From Kluyvera cryocrescens NBRC 102467 (lineage in GTDB: Bacteria > Pseudomonadota > Gammaproteobacteria > Enterobacterales > Enterobacteriaceae), in NCBI RefSeq assembly GCF_001571285.1, contig NZ_BCTM01000004.1, positions 62,001 to 126,000 of the forward strand: DNA of 64,000 bases. Reading direction: 5' to 3'. This document shows positions 7,422-16,714 of this stretch, piece after piece; position 1 is the first letter of the stretch, and each line of letters begins with the position of its first letter. Below the pieces are notes generated by a model that saw nothing but the letters and a program-made list of their open reading frames with translations, had not been told where the DNA came from and did no database searches. The translations under genes were made by a program, and so were the position numbers.

Positions 7422-9738
7422 GGCGTTGTTTTCTCTTTTTACCGGGCATTGCCAGCGGCGACAGCAGGAAAGCGGTAAAAATACCGCTCACCAGTACGAT
7501 GCCAAAGCTGCTGATGGCCTGCGTGGCGCTGAAGACCAGCATCCCAAGGGTCAACAGAGTGGTCAGCATGGCCAGCGTAATCGCCAGCATTGACGTTATC
7601 GGCGTGCCGCGAGGATTACTGAAGAATAGCGTGTAGTTAATGCCGATCCCCAATACCAGCACCAGCGCCAGCAGCGAGAACAGATTGACCGTATGGCCGC
7701 TGAGCGTCAGCGTCGCCAGACCGCAGCCGAGCGACAGTATCGACGGCACCAGACTCCTCAATCCGTCACGCCAGCCGAGCCGGACGATGGCGCCGCAGGC
7801 AATCACCGCCAGCGCCACGCCCAGCAGCCCGGTCAGCAGGTGGCGATAGAGGGCAAACAGGGCATTGAAGCTACTTTTTCTGTCAACCCAGGCGATGCCG
7901 GCGGAATGGCGCAGGCTCAACGTACCGAGCGCCGCGCTGTTTTGTACGCCGCTTACCGGCACGAGAACTGCGCTTTCGCCGTTGGCCTGGGTGAGCCACA
8001 TTAGCCGCCAGCCTTCGCTGACCGGGCTGGCGAGCCACTCATCGACCGTGACCGGCATGGCGTTAAGATCGGCGTTAGCCGTCGTCACTCCCGCACGCTG
8101 GAGTGCGTTGATCACCGTGGGGGTGGCCTTTTGTAGCAGCGCTAAATCCTGCCGCTGGCGGGCAAGCGAATTGAGCGGCAGGGTGCGGTAGTCGGCAATC
8201 CATCCGTTGGCTTTCGCCTGTGCCAGCGCTGGAACAAACTGCTCCAGTCTTTCAAGCGTCTGCTGCGGCGATTGACCATAAACCACAAACCACTTCTGAT
8301 CGACACTCTGTCCGGTGAGGGCAGTAATCGCCTTCTCCTGGGCCAGAATATCCTGCGGTAGCGCCTGTAGCTGAGCGATATCGTCATCAACCCGCAGCGT
8401 CATCACACCCGCCAGTGAAAACAGCGCCAGCGCCACCGGTAGGCCAATCGACAGCTTTTTATTGCGCCGCCATGCCGCCAGCCAGCGCAGCATTAGCCCC
8501 AACGCCGGCACCGGACGCACCGGCAGACCGCGGCACAGCCATGGATGCCAGAAAATCACCGTCAGGCAGGAGGCGCTAAGGCCCACTGCGGCGAACAGCG
8601 CCATCTGCCGAATACTGGGGAAGGGGGCGAGCATTAACAACAGGTAAGCGACTACGGTGGTTAATAGCGCCAGCAGCAGTGCGTGGCGGACTTTGGCGAG
8701 GCTTTGCCACGGGCTGCTTTCACCGCCGTGCACCATCCGCTCGGTCAGATAATAAAGCGTGTAGTCGGCGGAGATGCCGATAATGCTCATGCTCATGACC
8801 AGCGTCATCAGATGCAGTTCGCCGAACACCAGCAGGGTGACCACGGTGCCCGCCAGCGCGCCGACGCCGATGGACATCAGGCAGAGCAGCAGCGGTCGAA
8901 GCGAGCGAAATACGGCAACAATCAGCAGCAGTACGCCCAGCACGGTCACCGCGCCGAGGGTGGAGATGTCTTTTTTCGCCTGTTGGCTGGCGTAGTCGCT
9001 ATAAAACGTCGTGCCGCGGGAGAGTAGCTGCGCCTGCGGAAAGCGAGCTTTTAACTCATTTTCCAGCGTACCGAGCGTGGTCACCAGCCGGTGCGTTTGC
9101 TGCATATCAAACGACTGCCCGGCCAGCTCGCCGTGGATCAGATACCAGTAGTTGCCCTCGGCATCCTGCGTCACCAGCCAGCCGTCCATCAGCCGCAGAC
9201 GCTGGCCGCTTTTCGCCATCGCCAACTGTGCGCCGCGCGTCAGCATCAGCGGATCGTTTTGCAGCTCTTTGCCGCTTACGCCGGAGAAGGCCGAATAGAG
9301 CTGGGAAAGGACCCACTGCGCCTGCGCCTCGCCGCCATGCTCAAGCCGTGCGCGGGTATCGTTATCGATAAGGCCGTTACGGTGCTGCCAGAAGAAGGTA
9401 CCCCACGCCTGTTGGCTTTCGGCATCCATTGGCCCTTTCACTTCCGCCAACAGTGTTGAATTCTGGAGTTGCGTGAGCCAGGCGCGGGCGACGGCGGGAT
9501 CGGCTTTTTTACCGGGACTGACCAGCCACACCAACTGCCGGTCGAGCCGCTGCATAAAGCCATCGTTGAGCGCGGGCGGAATGGCGCCCAGCGTCTGTTT
9601 GGGCAGCATCGCCAGCACGCTGCTGTTGAGCCGCGCCTGCGGCAGCAGCGTCAGCAACATGCCCAGCAGCAGCAGACAGACGGCTCCCCATAGCAGTGCG
9701 GGGCGTTTACGGGGCGGCAAAACGTTGGCGTTCGTCAT
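7414..9738 (-). CDS. apeM: ApeM, MMPL/RND-type exporter
   Basis: A 774-residue membrane transporter. One N-terminal helix (residues about 10-32) is followed by a large periplasmic loop to about 260, then a block of five to six helices. A second periplasmic loop (about 450-620) and a second block of helices complete the two-fold MMPL repeat. SMSIIGISADYTLYYLTER is the typical acidic membrane motif, and the second half has VLGIGINYTLFFSNP at the same position. It presumably moves the aryl polyene lipid out of the inner membrane. It overlaps apeL by 32 bases. Confidence 0.85.
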   Translation of the reverse strand: MTNANVLPPRKRPALLWGAVCLLLLGMLLTLLPQARLNSSVLAMLPKQTLGAIPPALNDGFMQRLDRQLVWLVSPGKKADPAVARAWLTQLQNSTLLAEVKGPMDAESQQAWGTFFWQHRNGLIDNDTRARLEHGGEAQAQWVLSQLYSAFSGVSGKELQNDPLMLTRGAQLAMAKSGQRLRLMDGWLVTQDAEGNYWYLIHGELAGQSFDMQQTHRLVTTLGTLENELKARFPQAQLLSRGTTFYSDYASQQAKKDISTLGAVTVLGVLLLIVAVFRSLRPLLLCLMSIGVGALAGTVVTLLVFGELHLMTLVMSMSIIGISADYTLYYLTERMVHGGESSPWQSLAKVRHALLLALLTTVVAYLLLMLAPFPSIRQMALFAAVGLSASCLTVIFWHPWLCRGLPVRPVPALGLMLRWLAAWRRNKKLSIGLPVALALFSLAGVMTLRVDDDIAQLQALPQDILAQEKAITALTGQSVDQKWFVVYGQSPQQTLERLEQFVPALAQAKANGWIADYRTLPLNSLARQRQDLALLQKATPTVINALQRAGVTTANADLNAMPVTVDEWLASPVSEGWRLMWLTQANGESAVLVPVSGVQNSAALGTLSLRHSAGIAWVDRKSSFNALFALYRHLLTGLLGVALAVIACGAIVRLGWRDGLRSLVPSILSLGCGLATLTLSGHTVNLFSLLALVLVLGIGINYTLFFSNPRGTPITSMLAITLAMLTTLLTLGMLVFSATQAISSFGIVLVSGIFTAFLLSPLAMPGKKRKQRHD

Positions 9739-10312
9739 CGGTCAACTGTGTGGGCGTCAATTGGTGTTGGGAAAGCGCAATATCGGTGCGATCGCCCTGT
9801 TTGTCATTGAGCTGGATAGCGTCGAGATAGGTGCCCCCGGCTAAATCAATGGTGGCAAAAATCTTATCCAGCGGCGTAGTGATAGGCGTCAGGCGTAGCG
9901 TCCAGCGGCCTGCGTCGAGGTCGGCAAACTCGACGCGGAAGTTTTCTTCCAGCACTTTGCGGTCGGCCTGAAACAGCGCGCGCAGCAGATGGTTAAACTG
10001 GAACATCTGCGGGTTATTTTCAGCTGTGATGATTTGCGGCGGCTGGCCGTTAATGGCCTGCACCATACGCTTATCATCGAGCAGCAGTTGCATCGGGAAT
10101 GGCGACGTTTGATCCCACAGCAGCCCCCGATCGCGGGCGATCAGCATATTGCCCTCAGAACGCAGCGGCTGCGGCAGATCTTTTATCGTGCGGGTTTGCG
10201 TGAAGTGCGCGCGCACCACCGGCTGTTCGGCAAAGCGCTGTTGCAGAGCATCCAGCGTCAGGGCGTTGACCAGAGGGCTTATCAGCAGCGCCAGTAGCGG
10301 CAGGAATTTCAT
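9707..10312 (-). CDS. apeL: ApeL, LolA-like periplasmic carrier
   Basis: A 201-residue exported protein. Its signal peptide is MKFLPLLALLISPLVNA, and the body resembles LolA: the N-terminal LQQRFAEQPVVRAHFTQTRT, then GNMLIARDRGLLWDQTSPFP and a beta-rich half-barrel. LolA carries lipoproteins across the periplasm. In aryl polyene clusters this homologue is thought to carry the lipid-linked polyene to the outer membrane. The start overlaps the apeK stop (ATGA). Confidence 0.8.
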   Translation of the reverse strand: MKFLPLLALLISPLVNALTLDALQQRFAEQPVVRAHFTQTRTIKDLPQPLRSEGNMLIARDRGLLWDQTSPFPMQLLLDDKRMVQAINGQPPQIITAENNPQMFQFNHLLRALFQADRKVLEENFRVEFADLDAGRWTLRLTPITTPLDKIFATIDLAGGTYLDAIQLNDKQGDRTDIALSQHQLTPTQLTDDERQRFAAP

Positions 10313-10731
10313 GGTGTGACTCCCATACGTTCAAACAGCACCGGCGGGCTGACGAAGCACAGTTCGTGACTGTGTTCTTCGACCGCCACCTGAATGGTGT
10401 AGCCGGTGGTGGTGCGCTGGCCGCTTTCGACATCAAATATTTCATAGCCGATACGCAGACGGTTTTCATATTCTTCCACCCTGGCACGTACGCGGATGCG
10501 TTGTTCAAAGGTCAGTGCATGGCGATATTTCACCCGGGTATCGACCACCGGCCACAAATAGCCGGAGGCATTCATCTGACGATAGCCGTAGTCAAACTGA
10601 TTGAGCAGCGCTTCGCGGGCAATCTCGAAATAGCGGAAATAGTTGCCGTGCCACACCACGCCCATCATATCGATGTCGTGGAAGGCGATAGACAGCTCGA
10701 TTTCAGCCGTAAAACGGGGATCGTTAAGCAC
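10309..10731 (-). CDS. apeK: ApeK, 4HBT-family thioesterase
   Basis: A 140-residue single hot-dog-domain protein. FHDIDMMGVVWHGNYFRYFEIARE contains the Asp-x-x-Gly-x-x-x-His-Asn-like signature of 4-hydroxybenzoyl-CoA/YbgC thioesterases. It may release or proofread carrier-bound aryl or polyenoyl intermediates. It sits 3 bases after apeJ and overlaps apeL by ATGA. Confidence 0.8.
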   Translation of the reverse strand: MLNDPRFTAEIELSIAFHDIDMMGVVWHGNYFRYFEIAREALLNQFDYGYRQMNASGYLWPVVDTRVKYRHALTFEQRIRVRARVEEYENRLRIGYEIFDVESGQRTTTGYTIQVAVEEHSHELCFVSPPVLFERMGVTP

Positions 10732-10734
10732 CCT

Positions 10735-12426
10735 CTACTCCTTGTCTTTGGTATCCGGCAGCCGCCAGAAATCGAAAAAGTTAAACCAGTCGAGCGGCGA
10801 ACGCAGGGCGTAATGCTCAAGGCGTTCGGCATAGCGATCGATGGTCTGCTGTAGCGTCTGCTGCCGGTCGGCGCGCGGGAGCAGCAGCGGATCGGCAAAG
10901 GGCTCGCAGTAAATCCGTAATTTTCCCTGCTGGCGGAGCGCAAACAGCAGATCCACCGGGCAGCGTAGCAGCGAGGCGAGAATAAACGGCCCCTGCGGGA
11001 AAGGGGCGTCCTGGCCCATAAAGCGGCTCCAGCAGACGCGCCATTCGCCGCCGCGCTGCGGGTTGACGGCGATACGGTCGCCGACGATGGCAATCCACTC
11101 GCCGCGGTCGATTTTCTCTTTAAGCAAAATGGCGGTATCCGGGCCGATGTCGGTGACCGGCAGCAGATTGAGCCCAGCCTGCGGTGCCATCTCCTGCATG
11201 ATGTGCTTAAAACGTTGGGCGTTATCGCTAAACACCAGGGCGTTGATGGTTTTGCTGCCCGCACGCTGGGCCAGCGCACGGCATACTTCGACATCGCCGA
11301 GGTGCGAAACCAACAGCAGTTTGCCACGCGGAGACGCCACGTCGAGCGCCGCTTCGGCGTCAGGCGCAAAGACAACATCGCGGCCAAACTGTAGCTCACC
11401 GCGCCAGCCGGCAATTTTATCGAGCATCGCCTCGCCAAATCGCAGGAAATGGCGATAGCTGGAGAGGTTCGCCGGGATCGGTTGCTGGTGCGCCAAAAGC
11501 TCGGTGCGCACGCGGGCTATCCAGTTCTGCGACGCCCGACGCGCGTCGGACGCCGTCAGCCAATACACGGCAATCACCGGATAAAGCAGCGCGGAAAAGG
11601 CTCGTCGGCCCAGCATGCGCCAGACCCAGAGCATTAAACGCATGCCCCACAGCCCTTTGACCTCATGCTGGCGCGCCCAATGCGTGGCGGAGCGTCGGAA
11701 CAGCAGTTGGGGCACGCGCGGCAGCATGCCGAAAAACAGCCGGGTGTGCATCCAGGAGATGCGCAGGTTGTCTTTGAGCGCATCGAAATGCGACAGCCCA
11801 TCCGCTGGGTAGGTGACGCGGGTTGGGATAAAGTAGCTGTCGTTACCCTGCCAGTAGAGACGCACCATGACTTCGGTGTCAAAGTCCATGCGTTTCCCCA
11901 GCGGGACCTGCTCGGCCAGCGCCAGCGTTGGTGCCAGCGGATAGACGCGAAAACCGCACATGCTGTCTTTAAGCGTCAGCGACAGCGTTTCAATCCACAC
12001 CCAAATGTGGGTGACCCAGCGTCCGTATAAGCGAGCGCGGGGAATCGAATCATCATAAATAGGTTGTCCCGAAATTAACGCCGTCGGGTGTCGCTTCGCC
12101 TCGGCCAGCAGTTTGGGGATATCTTCAATTGCGTGCTGGCCATCGGCGTCCACCTGCACGGCGTGGCTGAAACCGGCCTCTGCCGCCGCCCGTAATCCGC
12201 AAACCACGGCGGCCCCTTTGCCGGCGTTCTCCGGCAGGCGAATTAAGGTCAGGTGGGCGTTTTCTGCCGCCAGTCGGGCGAGGGTTTGCTGGGTGTCGGC
12301 ATCGCTGCCATCGTCAACCACGATACAGGGCAGATGAAAAGGGCGCAGACGAGCGAGCACGTCCGCCATCATTGCGCCGTGGTTATAGCAGGGGATCAGT
12401 ACGCAGGGGTAAAAGGTCAGCGACAT
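10735..12426 (-). CDS. apeJ: ApeJ, fused glycosyltransferase and lysophospholipid-type acyltransferase
   Basis: A 563-residue two-domain protein. Residues 1-240 are a family 2 glycosyltransferase: the start is CVLIPCYNHG, the nucleotide-binding segment IVVDDGSDAD, and the metal site QVDADGQH. After a membrane-associated linker, residues 300-560 form an LpxL/HtrB-like acyltransferase with LLLVSHLGDVEVCRAL and a FPQGPFILA segment. In aryl polyene clusters these activities are thought to build the lipid anchor. The start overlaps the apeI 3' end by 10 bases. Confidence 0.83.
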   Translation of the reverse strand: MSLTFYPCVLIPCYNHGAMMADVLARLRPFHLPCIVVDDGSDADTQQTLARLAAENAHLTLIRLPENAGKGAAVVCGLRAAAEAGFSHAVQVDADGQHAIEDIPKLLAEAKRHPTALISGQPIYDDSIPRARLYGRWVTHIWVWIETLSLTLKDSMCGFRVYPLAPTLALAEQVPLGKRMDFDTEVMVRLYWQGNDSYFIPTRVTYPADGLSHFDALKDNLRISWMHTRLFFGMLPRVPQLLFRRSATHWARQHEVKGLWGMRLMLWVWRMLGRRAFSALLYPVIAVYWLTASDARRASQNWIARVRTELLAHQQPIPANLSSYRHFLRFGEAMLDKIAGWRGELQFGRDVVFAPDAEAALDVASPRGKLLLVSHLGDVEVCRALAQRAGSKTINALVFSDNAQRFKHIMQEMAPQAGLNLLPVTDIGPDTAILLKEKIDRGEWIAIVGDRIAVNPQRGGEWRVCWSRFMGQDAPFPQGPFILASLLRCPVDLLFALRQQGKLRIYCEPFADPLLLPRADRQQTLQQTIDRYAERLEHYALRSPLDWFNFFDFWRLPDTKDKE

Positions 12427-12767
12427 AGGGCAATCTTACCGCTGCTGGCGACGTGTCGCACATCGCCGTCGTGGCGCTGGTAGCTAAAGCTCAGCTGTTG
12501 CCGGGTTTCCTGCCACTCCAGACTGAGCGTGATGACAGCGCCCGGCAGCAGCGGAGACTGAAACTTGACGTTTTTCAGGCTGACAAACCGCCAGCCGGGG
12601 GCGAGGATGCTGGCATAGTGCATGACCCAGTCGATCTGCGCTACGCCGGGCAGCAGCGGTTGCACGGCGAAATGCCCGCGAAACCACGGCAGAGCAGGAT
12701 CGAGATGCAGGACCACCTCGAGTTGCTGCGGTGACGTTTGGCGGCGCTCAAGTTCAGCGGGTTTCAT
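12417..12767 (-). CDS. apeI: ApeI, 3-hydroxyacyl-ACP dehydratase
   Basis: A 116-residue hot-dog protein of the FabZ-like group. LPWFRGHFAVQPLLPGVAQIDWV contains the catalytic His and the helix that follows. It partners ApeP in dehydrating the growing chain. The start was chosen at the ATG at 12767 because CAGGAG lies 7 bases upstream. A longer frame from 12791 would use a start inside apeH with no ribosome site. It overlaps apeH by 14 bases. Confidence 0.82.
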   Translation of the reverse strand: MKPAELERRQTSPQQLEVVLHLDPALPWFRGHFAVQPLLPGVAQIDWVMHYASILAPGWRFVSLKNVKFQSPLLPGAVITLSLEWQETRQQLSFSYQRHDGDVRHVASSGKIALCR

Positions 12768-14091
12768 CAAACAACTCCTGTAATTGCGCATTAACGCGCT
12801 TATTCATACCGTTCACCGGGATTGCATCCACCACGCGCCAGTAGCGGGGGACCGCGACCGGCTCCAGCCACGCGCGCAGCGCCTTACGCCACGCCAGTTC
12901 CTGTCCTTTTCCCCAGCGTTCACGGTGGCTATCGTCCAGTACCAGCACCACGCCTACGCTTTGACGGCCGCTGCGGATAATGGGCAGCGCCGCTGCCTCA
13001 CGTACGCCTTCAAGCCTCAGTAGTCGTTGCTCCACTTCGCACAGCGAGACGCGTTTTTCTTCTATTTTGACGATGCGGTCGCGGCGCCCCAATAATCTGA
13101 ACTGGCCATTGGTGAGGATATCGAGATTATCTTCGAGCAACAGGCCGCCATTATCGGTAATCAACGGCGAAAACAGACGACATTCTCGATCCTCCCGGCA
13201 GAGCGTAACGTCGGGGAACGGTTGCCATGCCGCATCCTGCTGTGAATGCGAACGCCAGGCGATCACTCCGGTTTCGCTACTGCCGTAGATCTCGTCCGGC
13301 CACACCCGTAATCCTGCGGCGGCCTGCGCAGCAAGCGGGTCATCCAGTGCGCCACCGGCGCTAATGATGGCGGCAATGGGCGGCGGCGTGAGGCGATTAT
13401 CAAGGCGTTTTAAAAACGCCGGGCTGCTGATAAACGCATAGCGATGCCGGTGGTCAAGCGCACTGAGCTGCTCGGCAAACCCAATGACATCGGCGTGCAG
13501 CGGTAGCCCTAGCGCCATCGGCAGCATAATGCGAAACGTCAGGCCATACAGATGTTGATGGGTGACGGAACCGACCACCCGGCAGCCGCGTAGGCGCTCG
13601 GCAAAATGCATGGCCAGCAGCGCCGCTTCATCGTCGAGCTGGGCCAGCGTTTTAATCACCCGCTTTGGTGCACCGGTGGAGCCTGAGGTATAGAGCTCAA
13701 CGGTGGCATTGGGCCGTAGCGGCGGAACGTCGCGGGGGGCCGCGAGCGAATCGACGGTTGTCTCTGGCCCAAACTTTGCCAGCGCGTCATCGTTTAATAT
13801 GCCGTCGAATAGCGTCTGCTGTTCAATTAATAACGCTGCGCGGCTGTGTCCGGGCAGTACCGGCGTTTTACCAGCATGCAGCGTGGCTAACAGCGCGACA
13901 ATAAACCGATAGCTGTTGTCAATGCACAGCGCCCAGCGCTCCCCCTGTTGCCGTTGCAGGTAGGGAAGCAGCGCCGCGACATCGTGACGTAGCTGGCCTA
14001 GCGTCCAGCGCTGGTCGGCGAGCCATGCAATCGGCGTGTCGGCGGGGCGCGGGGCGGTGAGCCACTCGGCGAGCCTCAGCGGCGGCGTCAT
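12754..14091 (-). CDS. apeH: ApeH, acyl/aryl-ACP ligase (AMP-forming)
   Basis: A 445-residue adenylate-forming enzyme. It shows the P-loop-like YTSGSTGAPKRV, the YGSSETGVIAWR core motif, the hinge GRRDRIVKIEEKRVS and a C-terminal lysine in PVNGMNKRV. In characterised aryl polyene systems ApeH activates 4-hydroxybenzoate and loads it on ApeE as the starter unit. The start is the ATG at 14091 overlapping the apeG stop (ATGA). The upstream frame extension is inside apeG and unlikely. Confidence 0.83.
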   Translation of the reverse strand: MTPPLRLAEWLTAPRPADTPIAWLADQRWTLGQLRHDVAALLPYLQRQQGERWALCIDNSYRFIVALLATLHAGKTPVLPGHSRAALLIEQQTLFDGILNDDALAKFGPETTVDSLAAPRDVPPLRPNATVELYTSGSTGAPKRVIKTLAQLDDEAALLAMHFAERLRGCRVVGSVTHQHLYGLTFRIMLPMALGLPLHADVIGFAEQLSALDHRHRYAFISSPAFLKRLDNRLTPPPIAAIISAGGALDDPLAAQAAAGLRVWPDEIYGSSETGVIAWRSHSQQDAAWQPFPDVTLCREDRECRLFSPLITDNGGLLLEDNLDILTNGQFRLLGRRDRIVKIEEKRVSLCEVEQRLLRLEGVREAAALPIIRSGRQSVGVVLVLDDSHRERWGKGQELAWRKALRAWLEPVAVPRYWRVVDAIPVNGMNKRVNAQLQELFDETR

Positions 14092-14669
14092 GGAACCTCC
14101 CGTTTTTTCATCCGCTGGCGCACCAGCCACTCACCGGCCATTAAGCTGCCCATCAGCAGATAAGCAATCATGCCATTCCACGCGGTCCACAGCGCCATAT
14201 CCCCGTGCAGCGCGGTCAATAGCGCAATGCTGCCGTTGATAATGAAAAACAGGCACCAGACCTGGGTGACGCGGCGAGTGTAGCGCACGCCCGCAGGCGA
14301 TAGCGCTGGTTCACGCAGGCGCGCGATGCGTTCAACCAGCGGCATGGCGGACCACAGCGAGCCGCCAAAGGCCGCCAGCATGACCGCGTTGACCGCCACC
14401 GGATAGAACAACAGCAGTTGGTGCGTTTTCAGCAGGGCGCTGGCGGCGCACAGCGTTAACCCGATTGCCGCCACAAGCTGTATCACCCCGCGCAGCGGCC
14501 CGCTCTGACGGCGAGCCTGCACCAGACGCCCTAACAGCAGCAGCGCTATCAGCGGCAGCAGCCAGCGCAGGCCGTTATGCGCCAGCCCAAACCAGATGAC
14601 AAATGGCCAGGCCAGCAGCAGTAATCCTGTCAGCAGCGATAACAGCGGTCGCGAGCGTACGCTCGACAC
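14088..14669 (-). CDS. apeG: ApeG, COG4648-type membrane protein
   Basis: A 193-residue integral membrane protein with about five or six predicted helices. A basic N-terminus is followed by LLTGLLLLAWPFVIWFGLAH, then further helices up to MIAYLLMGSLMAGEWLVRQR near the C-terminus. It occurs in aryl polyene operons between the carrier proteins and the ligase. Its exact role is unknown; membrane anchoring of the synthase or export is possible. Confidence 0.72.
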   Translation of the reverse strand: MSSVRSRPLLSLLTGLLLLAWPFVIWFGLAHNGLRWLLPLIALLLLGRLVQARRQSGPLRGVIQLVAAIGLTLCAASALLKTHQLLLFYPVAVNAVMLAAFGGSLWSAMPLVERIARLREPALSPAGVRYTRRVTQVWCLFFIINGSIALLTALHGDMALWTAWNGMIAYLLMGSLMAGEWLVRQRMKKREVP

Positions 14670-14675
14670 GGTGGG

Positions 14676-14927
14676 TTAGCCTTCTTTAAACAGACGTTCG
14701 ACCGCATCCACCACGTCTTGCACGGTGCGCACGGCCTTAAACTCTTCCGGTTTGATTTTATTACCGGTTTTCTTTTGCAGATGGACAATCATGTCGATGG
14801 CATCGATGCTGTCCAGCTCCAGGTCTTCATACAGACGCGCGTCGGGGCGAATATCCTCTGGGTCGAGTTCAAACAGCTTGACCAGCAGCGTAGAGACTTC
14901 TTCATAAATGGCGTTTTTATCGGTCAT
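14676..14927 (-). CDS. apeF: ApeF, acyl carrier protein
   Basis: An 83-residue carrier protein. Phosphopantetheine is expected on the serine of LELDSIDAIDM, in an acidic four-helix-bundle sequence. The second carrier of the operon, it lies 11 bases after apeE. In studied systems one carrier takes the aryl starter and the pair shares elongation; which does which here cannot be read from sequence. Confidence 0.88.
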   Translation of the reverse strand: MTDKNAIYEEVSTLLVKLFELDPEDIRPDARLYEDLELDSIDAIDMIVHLQKKTGNKIKPEEFKAVRTVQDVVDAVERLFKEG

Positions 14928-14938
14928 GATAGCGCTCC

Positions 14939-15199
14939 TCAGGCTTGCTGTGCGTGAATATAGGCAGCGAGTGTGGCGACAGAGAAGAAGTGCTGACGCA
15001 TCTCTTCGCTCTCGGACGACAGTACGATGCCGTAGCGGTTTTTCACCGCCAGCCCCAGCTCCAGCGCATCGATAGAGTCAAGCCCCAGACCGTCGCCAAA
15101 CAGCGGCGCGTCGGTATCGATATCGTCGGCGGACATTTCATCCAGATTCAACGTGGTGATGATGAGATTTTTTATTTCAAGATAGAGCGCTTGCATCAT
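14939..15199 (-). CDS. apeE: ApeE, acyl carrier protein
   Basis: An 86-residue carrier protein with the modification site GLGLDSIDALELGL. Two Met codons at the start leave a 3-base uncertainty. The gene overlaps apeD by 23 bases. In characterised aryl polyene systems the ApeE carrier receives the 4-hydroxybenzoyl starter from ApeH and supports chain growth on the ApeO/ApeC ketosynthase. Confidence 0.88.
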   Translation of the reverse strand: MMQALYLEIKNLIITTLNLDEMSADDIDTDAPLFGDGLGLDSIDALELGLAVKNRYGIVLSSESEEMRQHFFSVATLAAYIHAQQA

Positions 15200-15992
15200 T
15201 TATTCCTGTGCCAGGCGTAGTACCTGATTGTAATTGATGCAAAAGATGCCGGTTAAGCTGCCTTGCCGCCAGCGCCGGTTCCTGTGTTTTTGCATCGTAA
15301 AATTGGTCAATCTTCACCCGCTCGCCTACCGTGACGGTAAAGCGAGGCTTGGTTGGTGGCGCGTTGTACCAATTGCTCTGTTTACCCAGCATATGTTCGG
15401 TACAGCGGATGACCACCAGTCGTAAATCACTACCGCAGCGCACGGCAATATTGGCCGCACCGCGCTGTAGCGTCATTTTTTCCCCGGGAAGGGTACGGGT
15501 CCCTTCGGGAAAAATCAAAATCGTATCGCCCTGCTGCAGGCGCTGACGGCAGGCGGGCAGCAGTTTTTCCGCCTGATCGTTAATCAGATAGTCCGCTGAG
15601 CGGATAACGCCGCTGAGGAACGGATTGCGCAGGAGTGCGCTTTTCACCATGCAGTCGGTTTCCGGCATTACCGATGCCAGCATCACGTAATCAATCAGGC
15701 TGGGATGGTTGGCAACCACCAGACATCCGCGCTCCTGGCCTAAAATCGCCTGACCTTCAATACGGTAATCAAGCACGCCGACGCCTTTCACTACCGCCAA
15801 AAAAAGGCGGAAGCTGGCGGAGATGGAGCGCCTGGCCAGTTTGCGGCGACGCTGTTTGTTGCGTACCGCGACCAGCAGCAGATTAAACCACACCACGGAC
15901 AGCAGCAGCCCGCCAAGGCCAAACAGCGCAAAGCAAACGCCGGTCATCGCCGCGCGCCACAGGCGATTTACTTGGGTAAAGAAACCCGTCAT
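15177..15992 (-). CDS. apeD: ApeD, 1-acyl-glycerol-3-phosphate acyltransferase family
   Basis: A 271-residue PlsC-like acyltransferase. It has one N-terminal membrane helix (about 15-45), the H-x4-D box in VVANHPSLIDYVML, and FPEGTRTLPGEK as the second motif. It probably contributes the acyl or glycerolipid portion that anchors the polyene in the membrane. The start is the ATG at 15992, overlapping the apeC stop (ATGA). A longer in-frame extension lies within apeC and lacks support. Confidence 0.83.
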   Translation of the reverse strand: MTGFFTQVNRLWRAAMTGVCFALFGLGGLLLSVVWFNLLLVAVRNKQRRRKLARRSISASFRLFLAVVKGVGVLDYRIEGQAILGQERGCLVVANHPSLIDYVMLASVMPETDCMVKSALLRNPFLSGVIRSADYLINDQAEKLLPACRQRLQQGDTILIFPEGTRTLPGEKMTLQRGAANIAVRCGSDLRLVVIRCTEHMLGKQSNWYNAPPTKPRFTVTVGERVKIDQFYDAKTQEPALAARQLNRHLLHQLQSGTTPGTGINDASALS

Positions 15993-16714
15993 GTCCGCTG
16001 CCAGCGCCAGGCGAGTCGCTCGCCGGCAAGGGTAAAGTCCGGCGCATCCTGAAGGTAGTGCTGTAAGAATTGCAGACTTTGCGGCAGCGCCGCGTCGGGG
16101 GAGCGAGCCGCCTGCGGCTGGGTTTCGCACCGCAGGTCATGGCCGGCTTCAATCACCAGCGCCACGGCATAGGCCCAGGTGGGCATCGTGGGGGGCAGAT
16201 ATGGCTGGTAAAACGCGGGTAGCGCACCGTCGAAATCCACCATCAGTATCCGCTGGTAACCGGCCTGGAGCAGGCACATCACCTCGCACAGCCCTTGCTG
16301 AAACGTCTCCTGACCGGCGGACAGCGAAGAGGACACGATCGGCTGGCGGGTCGCAATGGTTAGATTACCGACCGCAGAATTATGTACCGACAGGGCAAAA
16401 TCAGTGGGGGAGAGCGCCTGCCCGGTTGCCAGCGCATGCAGAATACGGTAATTACGCTCCAGCTCGCCGTGGCGGCTGGTATAGAGGACCGCATCAATCT
16501 GATGACGGCGCAGCATAGCCATTCCACACTCCACCGCCAGCTTGCTGCCGGAGCTCAGGCGGCGGGCGGTCATCATCGGCAATTCGCAAAGCGTCGCTTG
16601 CGGCGCGAGGGGATCGATGGCGTGCGGCTGCCGTGACCATGCCAGCCACTGCGCCGTGTCGCTTAATCCTGGGGCCATTGCCTGCCAGTCGAGAATGTTG
16701 AGGGCAAATTTCAT
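15989..16714 (-). CDS. apeC: ApeC, chain-length-factor-like ketosynthase partner
   Basis: A 241-residue protein corresponding to an N-terminal ketosynthase-like half domain. At the position of the KS cysteine it has LSVHNSAVGNLTIA, with no Cys-Ser-Ser, so it is expected to be inactive by itself. In the aryl polyene system it pairs with ApeO as a chain-length factor. The ATG at 16714 was chosen over TTG at 16717. It is the first gene of the operon in this window, and the promoter should lie in the A+T-rich stretch directly upstream. No apeA or apeB gene precedes it. Confidence 0.82.
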   Translation of the reverse strand: MKFALNILDWQAMAPGLSDTAQWLAWSRQPHAIDPLAPQATLCELPMMTARRLSSGSKLAVECGMAMLRRHQIDAVLYTSRHGELERNYRILHALATGQALSPTDFALSVHNSAVGNLTIATRQPIVSSSLSAGQETFQQGLCEVMCLLQAGYQRILMVDFDGALPAFYQPYLPPTMPTWAYAVALVIEAGHDLRCETQPQAARSPDAALPQSLQFLQHYLQDAPDFTLAGERLAWRWQRT

